Shown one piece after another: positions 22,923-31,137 of a stretch of 32,104 bases of DNA. Every line of letters begins with the position of its first letter. Within the stretch, counting starts at the first letter, position 1. The notes beneath the pieces are model-generated. The model had not been told where the DNA came from. It was given only the letters and a program-made list of their open reading frames with translations, and did no database searches. Both the position numbers and the translations under genes were made by a program. Origin of the DNA: Sva-25 sp039714995 (GTDB lineage Bacteria > Pseudomonadota > Gammaproteobacteria > Chromatiales > Chromatiaceae); the NCBI GenBank assembly GCA_039714995.1, contig JBDLII010000006.1:1-32104 (forward strand). The letters run 5' to 3'.

Positions 22923-24863
22923 ATGTCAGATTCCAAGGTTTACCCTGTTCCCGAGGCGTTTGCCGCCCAGGCCAATGTTACAGCCGACCAGTATGCGGAG
23001 ATGTATCAGCGATCAGTCGACGACCCCGAGGGTTTCTGGAGTGAACAGGCCAACAGCTATCTCACCTGGTCCAAACCCTGGGACAAGGTGCTGGATTGGA
23101 GCTTTAGCGGTGATGTCTCGGTCGAGTGGTTTTCCGGCGGCAAGCTCAATGTCACCGAAAACTGCCTGGACCGCCACCTCGAAAGCCGCGGGGATCAGAC
23201 CGCCATTATCTGGGAAGGCGATGATCCGCAGGAGGATCGCCACATCAGCTACCGCGAACTGCACGCCGAAGTCTGCAAATTCGCTAATGTGCTGAAATCA
23301 CGCGGCGTCAACAAGGGCGACCGTGTGGCAATCTACATGCCGATGATCCCCGAGGCCGCAGTCGCCATGCTTGCCTGCGCGCGAATCGGCGCTGTGCATT
23401 CGGTGGTTTTCGGCGGCTTCTCTCCCGACTCGCTGCGTGACCGCATCCTCGACTCCGACTGCCAGACCGTCATCACAGCCGACGAAAGCGTGCGCGGCGG
23501 CAGAAACACCGGTTTGAAAGTCAACGCCGACAAGGCCATCAGTGAGTGCCCCAATGTGCACACCTGCGTGGTGGTCAAGCGTACCGGTGGAGAGATTGCC
23601 TGGAACAGTGCGCGTGACGTCTGGTATCACGAAGCCATGGCGAATGCCACGGTGGAGTGTCCGGCGGAAGTGATGGATGCCGAGGACCCGCTGTTTATCC
23701 TCTACACCTCCGGTTCAACCGGCAAGCCCAAGGGGGTTCTGCATACCACCGGCGGCTACCTGCTGCAGGCCGCGATGACACACAAGCTGGTGTTCGACTA
23801 CAAGGATGGCGAGGTCTACTGGTGTACGGCCGATGTCGGCTGGGTCACCGGTCACACCTATATCGTCTATGGCCCGCTGTGCAACGGCGCCATCTCGTTG
23901 ATGTTCGAGGGCATTCCGACATATCCCGACTCCTCCCGCTTCTGGCAGGTGGTGGACAAGCACCAGGTTGCCAGCTTCTATACCGCACCAACGGCAATCC
24001 GTGCACTGATGCGCAGTGGCGAGGATCCCGTCAAGAAGACCTCCCGCAGCAGCCTGCGCCTGCTCGGCACCGTCGGTGAACCGATCAATCCCGAAGCCTG
24101 GGAGTGGTATTACCAGGTCGTCGGCGACAGCCGCTGCCCGATCGTCGATACCTGGTGGCAAACCGAGACCGGCGGGCACATGATCACGCCGCTGCCCGGC
24201 GCCACGCCACTGAAACCCGGCTCCGCCAGCATGCCGTTCTTCGGTGTACAGCCGGTTCTGCTCGATGAAGAGGGCAATGAACTGGAGGGCGCCACCTCGG
24301 GGAACCTCGCCATCAAGCAGCCGTGGCCCGGCATGATGCGCACCCTCTATGGCGATCACGCCCGCTTCATTGATACCTATTTCTCCATGTACCCGGGCCG
24401 CTACTTCACCGGCGACGGCTGCCGCCGCGACGAGGATGGCTACTACTGGATTACAGGCAGGGTCGACGACGTGCTGAATGTCTCCGGCCACCGCCTGGGA
24501 ACCGCGGAGATCGAATCGGGACTGGTGCTGCATGACAAGGTTGCAGAGGCTGCCGTGGTGGGCTATCCCCACGAGATCACCGGCCAGGGCATCTACGCCT
24601 ATGTCACGCTGATGGCGGGAGAGCATGGGAGCGACGAGCTGCGCGACGAGCTGATCAAACTGGTGCGCACCGAGATTGGGCCCATCGCCAAGATCAACCT
24701 GCTGCAGTGGGCGCCGGGACTCCCCAAGACCCGTTCCGGGAAGATCATGCGGCGCATCCTGCGCAAACTGGCCGAGAATGAACTGGATAGTCTCGGTGAT
24801 ACCTCCACGCTGGCGGACCCTTCCGTGGTCGATGATCTGATCGAGAACAGGCTCAATAAATAG
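22923..24863 (+). CDS. acs: Acetyl-coenzyme A synthetase
   Basis: A 646-residue AMP-forming acetate:CoA ligase that converts acetate, ATP and CoA to acetyl-CoA, AMP and pyrophosphate. The adenylate-forming A3 motif LYTSGSTGKPKG is at 260-271. Further motifs include DTWWQTETGGHMI, YFTGDGCRRDEDGYYWITGRVDDVLNVSG (hinge) and the C-terminal PKTRSGKIMRR with the catalytic, typically acetyl-regulated lysine K607. The length is normal. The ATG follows AGAGGAACTCAGC. It is the metabolic partner of the symporter and DUF294 genes upstream and precedes the NYN gene by 20 bases. Substrate could extend to propionate, but motifs and length favour acetate. Confidence 0.97.
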   Translation: MSDSKVYPVPEAFAAQANVTADQYAEMYQRSVDDPEGFWSEQANSYLTWSKPWDKVLDWSFSGDVSVEWFSGGKLNVTENCLDRHLESRGDQTAIIWEGDDPQEDRHISYRELHAEVCKFANVLKSRGVNKGDRVAIYMPMIPEAAVAMLACARIGAVHSVVFGGFSPDSLRDRILDSDCQTVITADESVRGGRNTGLKVNADKAISECPNVHTCVVVKRTGGEIAWNSARDVWYHEAMANATVECPAEVMDAEDPLFILYTSGSTGKPKGVLHTTGGYLLQAAMTHKLVFDYKDGEVYWCTADVGWVTGHTYIVYGPLCNGAISLMFEGIPTYPDSSRFWQVVDKHQVASFYTAPTAIRALMRSGEDPVKKTSRSSLRLLGTVGEPINPEAWEWYYQVVGDSRCPIVDTWWQTETGGHMITPLPGATPLKPGSASMPFFGVQPVLLDEEGNELEGATSGNLAIKQPWPGMMRTLYGDHARFIDTYFSMYPGRYFTGDGCRRDEDGYYWITGRVDDVLNVSGHRLGTAEIESGLVLHDKVAEAAVVGYPHEITGQGIYAYVTLMAGEHGSDELRDELIKLVRTEIGPIAKINLLQWAPGLPKTRSGKIMRRILRKLAENELDSLGDTSTLADPSVVDDLIENRLNK

Positions 24864-24883
24864 GCTTGAGAGGGGAGAAATCC

Positions 24884-25702
24884 ATGTCCATCAAGGTCGG
24901 CGTCTTTGTCGATTGTGAAAACATCCGCGCCAACGGCGGCTATCACCTCCGCTACGATGTGCTGCGCCGCTTTGCTGAACGCGGCGACCGCACCCCGCTG
25001 CTCCTCAGCTGCTACATGGCGTTCGATGAGGAGCGTGCCGGCAAGGATGCTGTCTATGCAAGAAAATCCTATACCCATCAACAGATCGCGCGCCAGTTCG
25101 GCTGGAAGGTCAATGTCAAAAGCTGTCGGCAAAGCAGTGATGACCTGGGACAAACCACGATTGAAAGCAGCTCCAACCTGAACATCGCCGTCGATGCCCT
25201 GCTGCAGGCGAAGTATCTCGACGAGATTTTGCTGGTCACCGGCGATGGCGACTTTCTGCCGCTGGTCAGCGCCATTCAAAGCCGGGGGCGTCGCGTGGAA
25301 CTCCTCGGTTTTGACCATGTTTCGCTGGATCTGCAGCGCCAGGTCGACGCCTTTCACTCCGGCTTTTTGACCCCCAACCTGATCCCGATCTCCTATGAAC
25401 CGAAAAACGCATGGGGACGCACCGGCTCATGCGTGCGCGGCATCTGCACCAAGTGGTTTGCCGACAAGGGCTACGGTTTTCTCAGCTTTCTCGACCGCAT
25501 CGATGACAATCACTGGATCACCAATACCCGCGTCAAGGAGTCGCCATGGAACAGCGCCTTCTGCCATATCAACGAGATCTCCTCGGATGTCGATGAAGAG
25601 GACCTGATCCATGGCGATACGGTGCTGGAGTTCTATATTCAGGAGAGTCCGCAGGATGCCGATGGACTGGTTGCGCAGAATGTAAGGCTGGTGCAGGCGT
25701 AG
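24884..25702 (+). CDS. NYN-domain nuclease fused to a cold-shock-like RNA-binding domain
   Basis: A 272-residue protein with two parts. Residues 1-165 form a NYN (PIN-like, LabA/DUF88-type) domain. Its acidic sites are D10 in VGVFVDCENI, D104 in NIAVD, and D121 and D123 in LLVTGDGDFLPLV. It is predicted to be a metal-dependent ribonuclease. Residues about 184-272 look like a cold-shock-type fold: VRGICTKWFADKGYGFLSFL, then FCHINEIS, GDTVLEF and AQNVRLV, with an insert after the second strand. The ATG at 24884 is preceded by GAGGGGAG; an in-frame TTG at 24866 is inside the leader. It starts 20 bases after acs, so cotranscription is likely. RNA-directed activity is inferred. Confidence 0.9.
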   Translation: MSIKVGVFVDCENIRANGGYHLRYDVLRRFAERGDRTPLLLSCYMAFDEERAGKDAVYARKSYTHQQIARQFGWKVNVKSCRQSSDDLGQTTIESSSNLNIAVDALLQAKYLDEILLVTGDGDFLPLVSAIQSRGRRVELLGFDHVSLDLQRQVDAFHSGFLTPNLIPISYEPKNAWGRTGSCVRGICTKWFADKGYGFLSFLDRIDDNHWITNTRVKESPWNSAFCHINEISSDVDEEDLIHGDTVLEFYIQESPQDADGLVAQNVRLVQA

Positions 25703-25755
25703 CAGTCGTCAGAAGCCTAATCGCATTGCTGCCTATCGCAAGCTTTTTCTACCCC

Positions 25756-25804
25756 TGACTTCTGACTTCTGACTTCTGACTTCTGACTTCTGACTTCTGA
25801 CTTC
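25756..25804. repeat. Seven perfect tandem copies of TGACTTC
   Basis: The heptamer TGACTTC is repeated seven times without a mismatch over 49 bases, followed by a degenerate eighth (TGAGCTC). It lies between the convergent NYN gene and the secreted-protein gene, outside both coding regions. Confidence 0.97.
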
Positions 25805-25826
25805 TGAGCTCCGACTGCAAACTTGT

Positions 25827-26666
25827 TTAATAGGATTCCAGATGAAAACGCGCCTCTCCAAAGCTGCTGTCCAGCTCGACCAATACAGGAATATGGCGGC
25901 TGTCTCTTGATATCCAGGCATGGAGCGACAGCGGTTCTTCCCCCTGCTCAATCTCGTCGAGCCTGACCTTCCAGGTTTTCCAGCTTCTGCCGGCAGCCTC
26001 GACCTCCTCTGCGGCGACGACGGCCACACGGAACAACAGCCGATCCTTGCCATTGGTGCCCGCAAATGACGTCCTGTAGCCGCTCTTCAGCGGCGCCCGG
26101 CGCACTCTCTGCAGCAGCGCCATGCGGTCCAGTGCATTATTGGCGGCTGCATTGTGCTTGACCCCTTCGACCCGGATCTGCGTGGCCGGTTTGTGATCCG
26201 TCGCGACAAACGGCTTCACCGATGCCGGCAGCGATTCCCCCCTGGCGCGAAGTTTGTAATAATCAACCCTGGACTCGCCCACGGGAAGGACTGCCAGCGA
26301 ATGCTTGTAACCATAGGGCAGATATTTGTCGCTATACTTTTTTTCGCGCATCTCGAAGGCCAGCGTGCGCAGGTGATTCAGCTGATAGTAGCTGCGGTAG
26401 TGAAAACGGATCCTGAAAATGGCTTCCAGCAGCGCATAGCCCCTTGAGCTCATCTTGACCGTGGATACCATGCAGCCGCCCCTGCCCGCGCAGTCCGACA
26501 GCCGTGTGGTCACGATCGATCCTCTGGAGACATCCGTCCACTCATAGCCGGAGAGCAAGCCCTTGTACTCGACCAGGTAATCCAGACGCTCTGCTGCATT
26601 GACTGACACTGACGCCAGCAGCAGCGAGAACATAATGGCAGGTTTCACGAACACATTGGATCTCAT
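25827..26666 (-). CDS. Secreted (periplasmic) protein, possibly DUF3108-like
   Basis: A 279-residue exported protein with a signal peptide at 1-24 (hydrophobic core IMFSLLLASVSV, likely cleavage after VNA). The mature part is strand-rich and resembles DUF3108-type envelope proteins: an opening LDYLVEYKGLLSGYEWTD, then FRIRFHYRSYYQL and a closing AWISRDSRHIPVLVELDSSFGEARFHLESY. That assignment is tentative. Two cysteines (CAGRGGC) in an early loop could form a disulfide. I start at ATG 26666, which gives a compact signal peptide; an in-frame ATG at 26690 would extend it by eight residues and neither has a good Shine-Dalgarno. It is divergent from the oxygenase-like gene by under 30 bases. Confidence 0.75.
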   Translation of the reverse strand: MRSNVFVKPAIMFSLLLASVSVNAAERLDYLVEYKGLLSGYEWTDVSRGSIVTTRLSDCAGRGGCMVSTVKMSSRGYALLEAIFRIRFHYRSYYQLNHLRTLAFEMREKKYSDKYLPYGYKHSLAVLPVGESRVDYYKLRARGESLPASVKPFVATDHKPATQIRVEGVKHNAAANNALDRMALLQRVRRAPLKSGYRTSFAGTNGKDRLLFRVAVVAAEEVEAAGRSWKTWKVRLDEIEQGEEPLSLHAWISRDSRHIPVLVELDSSFGEARFHLESY

Positions 26667-26695
26667 CGTTAACACTATTTTCGAGAGCATAACAG

Positions 26696-27232
26696 ATGTT
26701 GGAGCAGTTGGAGATACAGCAGTTGCAGGAGAATATCCACTCCTGCCGTCTACCCGCGCGTCGCAGCTATCTCGAAGAGATTCTCACGGGCTTTGCACGA
26801 CTGGAGAATGATGCAAGCACGAAAAAAACGCACTATTTTGATGGCCGCTATGAAAACATCTATCCGTCACGCGAAGCATTTCCGGAGGTCGAACCGCTGC
26901 TCGAACAGATCTTTCACTGCGCCCACCGGGTTCTCGAAACAGAGCAGCCGTTGGGGATCAGTTTCTGGTTCAACCAGATGCAGCCAGGCCATACCACCAC
27001 CCTGCACACCCATGACGACGGCTATGAGCTGATCTCCGGCGTCTACTATCTGGATGTTCCCGAGGCGTCGGGAAAAATCCAAATGCACCTGACGGAGAAG
27101 ACGCTGACCATCTCGCCGCAACGCGGCATGTTGCTGCTGTTCCCTCCCGACCTGCCGCACGAGGTTAGCGTCAATCGCAGCCGGCAATCACGTCTCTCCA
27201 TGGCGTTCAATATCGGGCCGGCTAGCGTTTGA
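26696..27232 (+). CDS. Putative 2OG-Fe(II) oxygenase (cupin-fold)
   Basis: A 178-residue cytoplasmic protein whose C-terminal two thirds match the small 2OG-Fe(II)_Oxy_5-like jelly-roll proteins. The proximal metal site is probably H104/H106 with D108 in TLHTHDDGYELISGVYYLD. The distal histidine is H155 in LLLFPPDLPHEV and a 2-oxoglutarate-binding arginine is R166 in SRLSMAFNIG. WFNQMQPG before the site is also family-typical. The substrate is unknown; relatives include putative protein or small-molecule hydroxylases. Its 5' end lies almost back to back with the secreted-protein gene, so the promoters must overlap with the gene starts. It converges with the P-type ATPase. Confidence 0.8.
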   Translation: MLEQLEIQQLQENIHSCRLPARRSYLEEILTGFARLENDASTKKTHYFDGRYENIYPSREAFPEVEPLLEQIFHCAHRVLETEQPLGISFWFNQMQPGHTTTLHTHDDGYELISGVYYLDVPEASGKIQMHLTEKTLTISPQRGMLLLFPPDLPHEVSVNRSRQSRLSMAFNIGPASV

Positions 27233-27362
27233 CAAGACGTGAACTTCAGGATTAGCGATCAAGGAGATTACAGTCTGCAATAAATGGTGACAGGAAGTTG
27301 GAGCCCTACCTGCAACGACACCCTTTTTCATATGGCATTGGTGCCGCCCTGCTGATGCCTGA

Positions 27363-30083
27363 CTATTCCAGTTTTTTATCGGCACGACGGTGCAGCCACT
27401 TCAGCGTGCCCACCAGGGTGTAGATGATGAGCCCACCGGTCAGAATCAAAACCCACTCAATCATTCCAATCGGCGCTGTTCCAAACAACAGGTTCATCGT
27501 TGGGGAATAGGTAAAAAACAGCTGCAGCACAGCCATTGTCGTGACACCCAGAATGAGCCAACGGTTTGAAAATATGCCCAGCTCGAAGATGGTATAGCGT
27601 AACGAACGGCAGTTGAAAAGATAGAAGAGTTCACCGAAGACAAACATGTTGACCGCCATGGTTCGGGCCGTTTCGAGGCTTTGGCCTCGAAGCAGCGTCC
27701 ATTCAAACAGGCCAAAGGCACCAATAACCAGCAGCAGGCTGACGAGGCCGATACGCATGCCAAGCTCGCGAGTCAGCACCGGTGTCTCAGGTCGCCTTGG
27801 CAGACGCTCCATTATCCCCGGCTCCTTGCTCTCGAATGCCAGCATCAGTCCCAAGAGTACGGCCGTTGTCATATTGATCCACAGAATCTGAACCGGAGTG
27901 ATGGGAAGTGCAACGCCGGCGAATACGGCTAGAAGGATCACCAGGCCTTCCCCGACATTGGTCGGCAAGGTCCAGGCAATGAACTTCACCAGGTTGTCAA
28001 ACACCGCACGTCCCTCCTCGACGGCGGCCTCGATGGTTGAAAAGTTATCATCGGTCAGCACCATATCGGCAGCCTCTTTTGCCACCTCGGTACCTCCCAC
28101 ACCCATGGCAACACCGATATCGGCCTGTTTAAGCGCAGGCGCATCGTTGACGCCGTCGCCGGTCATCGCCACCACATGCCCCCTGGCCTGCAGCGCCTCG
28201 ACCAGGCGCAACTTCTGTTCGGGAGAAACACGTGCAAACACCGCCGCTTTCTCGGCATCCCCGACCAACTCCTCGTCGGACAACAACGCCAGGCCTTGGC
28301 CGCTGATGGCGAAGTTCTCCGGTTCGCTTAGTGCGACATCGTCAAGACCAATCTGGTGCGCAATCGCAGCGGCGGTATCCACGTGGTCGCCAGTGATCAT
28401 CTTCACTTCGATGCCAGCCTGCTTACAGGCGCGTACTGCAGCGATGGCCTCCTGCCTGGGGGGGTCCATCATCGCCTGCAGGCCGAGAAACGTCAGGCCG
28501 CCGCTGATATCAGCATGGCTGACCGAGCAAACGGTCGTGTCCGGTTTTTTTCGTGCAAAGGCCAGTACCCGCAATCCTCTCGCCGCCATTTCATGCACTT
28601 GCTGGAAAATGAGATCCTGATCAAGCACTCCGCGCTCGCCATGGAGACCGAGGGCGTCCTGACAGTGCGACAAGATACTCTCCACAGATCCCTTCAGGTA
28701 AATAACGATATCTGAGTTCGTCGTCGCCTGGTGCAACGTCGCCATGTACTGATGCTGGGATTCGAAGGGCAGCGTGTCCACGCGGGGATAATCCTGCTCG
28801 AGAGATTCCGGAGTGAGTCCTGATTTGAGCGCCGCGGAGATCAGCGCCACCTCGGTTGGGTCACCCTCGATCCCCCACTGGTCATCCTTGTTGACCAGGC
28901 GCGAGTCGTTACACAACAGCCCCGCGCTCAGACATTCGATCAGAGCGGGATGCGCCTTGGGATCAATTGTGGCCCCTTCAAGGGCAAATTCGCCCTGTGG
29001 CGAATAGCCGACACCGGACAGCTCATAGCAACTCCCTCCCGCACAAACCTCCTTCACGGTCATCTGGTTCTGCGTCAGGGTGCCGGTCTTGTCCGAACAG
29101 ATCACCGTTGTGCTGCCCAGGGTCTCAACCGCAGGCATCCTGCGGATAATGGCGTTTCGCCGCGCCATATTGCTCACGCCAATCGCCAGCATGATGGTCA
29201 TGGCTGCTGGCAGGCCTTCCGGTATGGCGCCGACGGCCAGGGCTACGGCCGCCATAAAAGTATCGAGCAGCGAATCACCATGTAGCCATCCGGCAAGCAC
29301 GGTCAAACCGGCAAGAGCCAGGATGATCCAGAGCAGAGTTCCGCTGAATTGCGTAATTTTCCGTGTCAGCGGTGTCGCCAGCGTATCGGCGCTGCTGATC
29401 AGGACATTGATCTTGCCGATCTCGGTATCATCACCCGTGGCGACCACGAGACCTGCGCCGGTGCCATAGGTGACCAGTGTCGACGAATACGCCATGTTGA
29501 GACGATCGGCCAGCAGGGTTTCCTGATCCAGCCGATCCGGTTGTTTCTGTACCGGAACGGACTCACCGGTCAACGCTGACTCATCGATCTGTAGCTCCCG
29601 GGAGCGCATTAACCGGAGGTCGGCAGGCACCTTGTCGCCGGATTGCAGCAGCACCAGGTCACCGGGCACGACCTCGGCGGAGGGAATCATGGTCTTCATG
29701 CCCGCCCGAACCACAGTTGCCGAGCCCTCCATCGAGCGCGCCAATGCCTCGATGGCCTTCAATGCCTTGGACTCCTGGATGAAACCCACGATGGCATTCA
29801 CCAGCACCACTGCAAAGATGACGCCACTGTCGACCCACTCCTGCAGCAGAAAGGTGACCAGTACCGCGGCCAGCAGGATATAGACGAGCGGTTGATGAAA
29901 CTGGAGCAGAAACAGCATCAGGGGGCTTTTGCCTTTCTTCAAGGTCAGGCGGTTCGGCCCGAAATGCGCCTGACGGTGCGCGACTTCAAACGTATCGAGC
30001 CCCTTGGCGACATCTGTTTCGAGCAGCGTCTGAACCTCCTCTTGCGGCAGGTGATGCCAATGCTCCAAAAGCAAATTATCCAT
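27363..30083 (-). CDS. P-type cation-transporting ATPase (P2-type, PacL/MgtA-like)
   Basis: A 906-residue P-type ATPase. It has the actuator TGES (172-175), the phosphorylated D331 in SDKTGTLT, and the nucleotide-domain hinge TGDGVNDAP (641-649). The membrane domain has about ten helices. PEGL in M4 (288-291) and NVGE in M5 (N709-E712) match calcium-pump site residues. In M6 the calcium-pump NLVTD is replaced by N737-M-T-T-A741, which lacks the site aspartate. This favours one bound cation or a different ion, such as monovalent or divalent cations other than two calciums. The N-terminal extension (HHLPQEEVQTLLETD) is the P2-type cation-ATPase N-domain. The ATG is supported by the family start. 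It is monocistronic. Confidence 0.95.
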   Translation of the reverse strand: MDNLLLEHWHHLPQEEVQTLLETDVAKGLDTFEVAHRQAHFGPNRLTLKKGKSPLMLFLLQFHQPLVYILLAAVLVTFLLQEWVDSGVIFAVVLVNAIVGFIQESKALKAIEALARSMEGSATVVRAGMKTMIPSAEVVPGDLVLLQSGDKVPADLRLMRSRELQIDESALTGESVPVQKQPDRLDQETLLADRLNMAYSSTLVTYGTGAGLVVATGDDTEIGKINVLISSADTLATPLTRKITQFSGTLLWIILALAGLTVLAGWLHGDSLLDTFMAAVALAVGAIPEGLPAAMTIMLAIGVSNMARRNAIIRRMPAVETLGSTTVICSDKTGTLTQNQMTVKEVCAGGSCYELSGVGYSPQGEFALEGATIDPKAHPALIECLSAGLLCNDSRLVNKDDQWGIEGDPTEVALISAALKSGLTPESLEQDYPRVDTLPFESQHQYMATLHQATTNSDIVIYLKGSVESILSHCQDALGLHGERGVLDQDLIFQQVHEMAARGLRVLAFARKKPDTTVCSVSHADISGGLTFLGLQAMMDPPRQEAIAAVRACKQAGIEVKMITGDHVDTAAAIAHQIGLDDVALSEPENFAISGQGLALLSDEELVGDAEKAAVFARVSPEQKLRLVEALQARGHVVAMTGDGVNDAPALKQADIGVAMGVGGTEVAKEAADMVLTDDNFSTIEAAVEEGRAVFDNLVKFIAWTLPTNVGEGLVILLAVFAGVALPITPVQILWINMTTAVLLGLMLAFESKEPGIMERLPRRPETPVLTRELGMRIGLVSLLLVIGAFGLFEWTLLRGQSLETARTMAVNMFVFGELFYLFNCRSLRYTIFELGIFSNRWLILGVTTMAVLQLFFTYSPTMNLLFGTAPIGMIEWVLILTGGLIIYTLVGTLKWLHRRADKKLE

Positions 30084-30566
30084 GAACCTGTCTCCGACTA
30101 TGCTGTAATCCCAGGGGGCTCGCAGATGAGGACTGAATGTAAATCGGTCCGCGTCAATGGGACCGTGATTTGCATTGATACCTGCATGTTCGCTGCGCTC
30201 GCCACCTCTGTCACCTTACTCTTTCTCAATACTCCTTGGATCGATTTTTTCCGCTACTACGGCACAAATACAACATGCTATTTGCAATAATGTTCAACGT
30301 GAACCTGGCTCAGCCAGTCTCTTCATGGCCTCCGATAGAACTTGCCCGTTCAAAAGAGGCTATTTTCCACTCTACACCCAGGAATGGCGAAGCCTTTTCG
30401 TGTCTCATCGCCGGAAGCGATGGTTTACCAAGTTTTAATTATATGCAGAGATTTGTAAATATTCTTCGTGTCATGGTTTCTGATTCTATCAGTGTGATGT
30501 CATTGGAGCACTCTGGCAAAGAACAATCAGACGAGATTTAACAGGTTGTCGAAAAACGCATTCGTT
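30084..30566. other. Gene-free stretch upstream of the ATPase
   Basis: No convincing gene or RNA is visible in this ~480-base stretch. Short open frames exist on + (for example 30236-30541), but they lack ribosome-binding sites, domain-like sequence and the codon bias of the neighbours. The ATPase promoter should lie near 30090-30200. It may be a remnant of a decayed gene. Confidence 0.5.
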
Positions 30567-30650
30567 CCTTCTCCCTCCGGGAGAAGGTTAGGATGAGGGG
30601 TATTCCGATCGAGCAGTTCAAAATCGCTCCCGGCGATTTTGTCGAACCTG
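30567..30650. repeat. Composite repeat: CTCCCTCCGGGAGAAGG plus AAAATCGC/GCGATTTT hairpin
   Basis: 30567-30600 is a copy of the family at 1639-1674 and 9461-9497. 30614-30650 contains TTCAAAATCGC and GCGATTTTGTCGAA, an inverted repeat related to the hairpin at 31992-32017. The two elements lie end to end. Confidence 0.65.
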
Positions 30651-30682
30651 GGGAGGTCTCTCCAACCAGGGGGGCATATATC

Positions 30683-30704
30683 AAAAAACCCGCTTACGCG
30701 GGTT
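30683..30704 (-). terminator. Rho-independent terminator of tRNA-Arg
   Basis: On the minus strand AACCCGC and GCGGGTT form a 7-bp stem with a four-base loop, followed by a run of T (30688-30683 as A on +). It starts 11 bases past the tRNA CCA end. Confidence 0.9.
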
Positions 30705-30714
30705 CTCTGGTATA

Positions 30715-30791
30715 TGGCGCGCCCGGAAGGATTCGAACCTCCGACCACCTGGTTCGTAGCCAGGTACTCTATCCAGCTGAGCTACGGGCGC
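30715..30791 (-). tRNA. tRNA-Arg (anticodon ACG)
   Basis: A 77-base tRNA with encoded CCA (TGG at 30715-30717 on +). The acceptor stem GCGCCCG pairs with CGGGCGC and the discriminator is G. The D-arm GCTC/GAGT, the anticodon stem CCTGG/CCAGG with loop CTACGAA, and the T-arm with TTCGAAT are all present. The anticodon ACG reads CGU and, as inosine, CGC and CGA. Confidence 0.97.
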
Positions 30792-30811
30792 GTAGTGTTT
30801 TCAGGCTGCGC

Positions 30812-30840
30812 ATTGTGCTGTTTTATCCCTCTTTTGTCAA
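30812..30840 (-). promoter_or_regulatory. tRNA-Arg promoter
   Basis: On the minus strand a perfect TTGACA (30840-30835), a 17-base spacer and CACAAT (30817-30812) precede the tRNA. The GCGCAGCC discriminator after the -10 is G+C-rich, as is usual for stringently controlled stable-RNA promoters; RelA is encoded in this window. Confidence 0.7.
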
Positions 30841-31137
30841 ATGATATCTTCCGGGGCTTCACCTGCCTGACAGAGAGATAATGTTTATGGGGCGGAGCCT
30901 TTGTTTACAAGGGAACAGCCTCTACGCTCGCAGCGCTTTCTTTGCGGATCAAGCTGTCGAAAGCCGCGGGCTCTGACTAAACCCCAAGAACAATATCCTC
31001 AAAGAACCCTGTCAGGTATGAATAATCATCATGTTGAGCATGACACGGCGCCAAGCCTGCTTGCCTTAGCACCACGTCTACTGTGGTGGTCGCGAATGAA
31101 TTGACATGCGAGAATCAAGCATATAATGAGAGAGACG
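30841..31137. other. Leader region before the methyltransferase gene
   Basis: No gene, RNA or strong inverted repeat is seen in this stretch. It presumably carries the methyltransferase promoter, which I could not place. Short open frames here (30901-31104) have no supporting features. Confidence 0.4.

Noticed and set aside
25756..25804. CRISPR-like array
   Set aside because: The unit is seven bases with no spacers; it is a simple tandem repeat.
30236..30541. Possible 101-residue gene upstream of the ATPase
   Set aside because: No ribosome-binding site, no recognisable motif, and composition unlike neighbouring genes.
30715..30791. Integration (att) site at tRNA-Arg
   Set aside because: No integrase gene nearby and no repeat of the tRNA 3' end elsewhere in the window.
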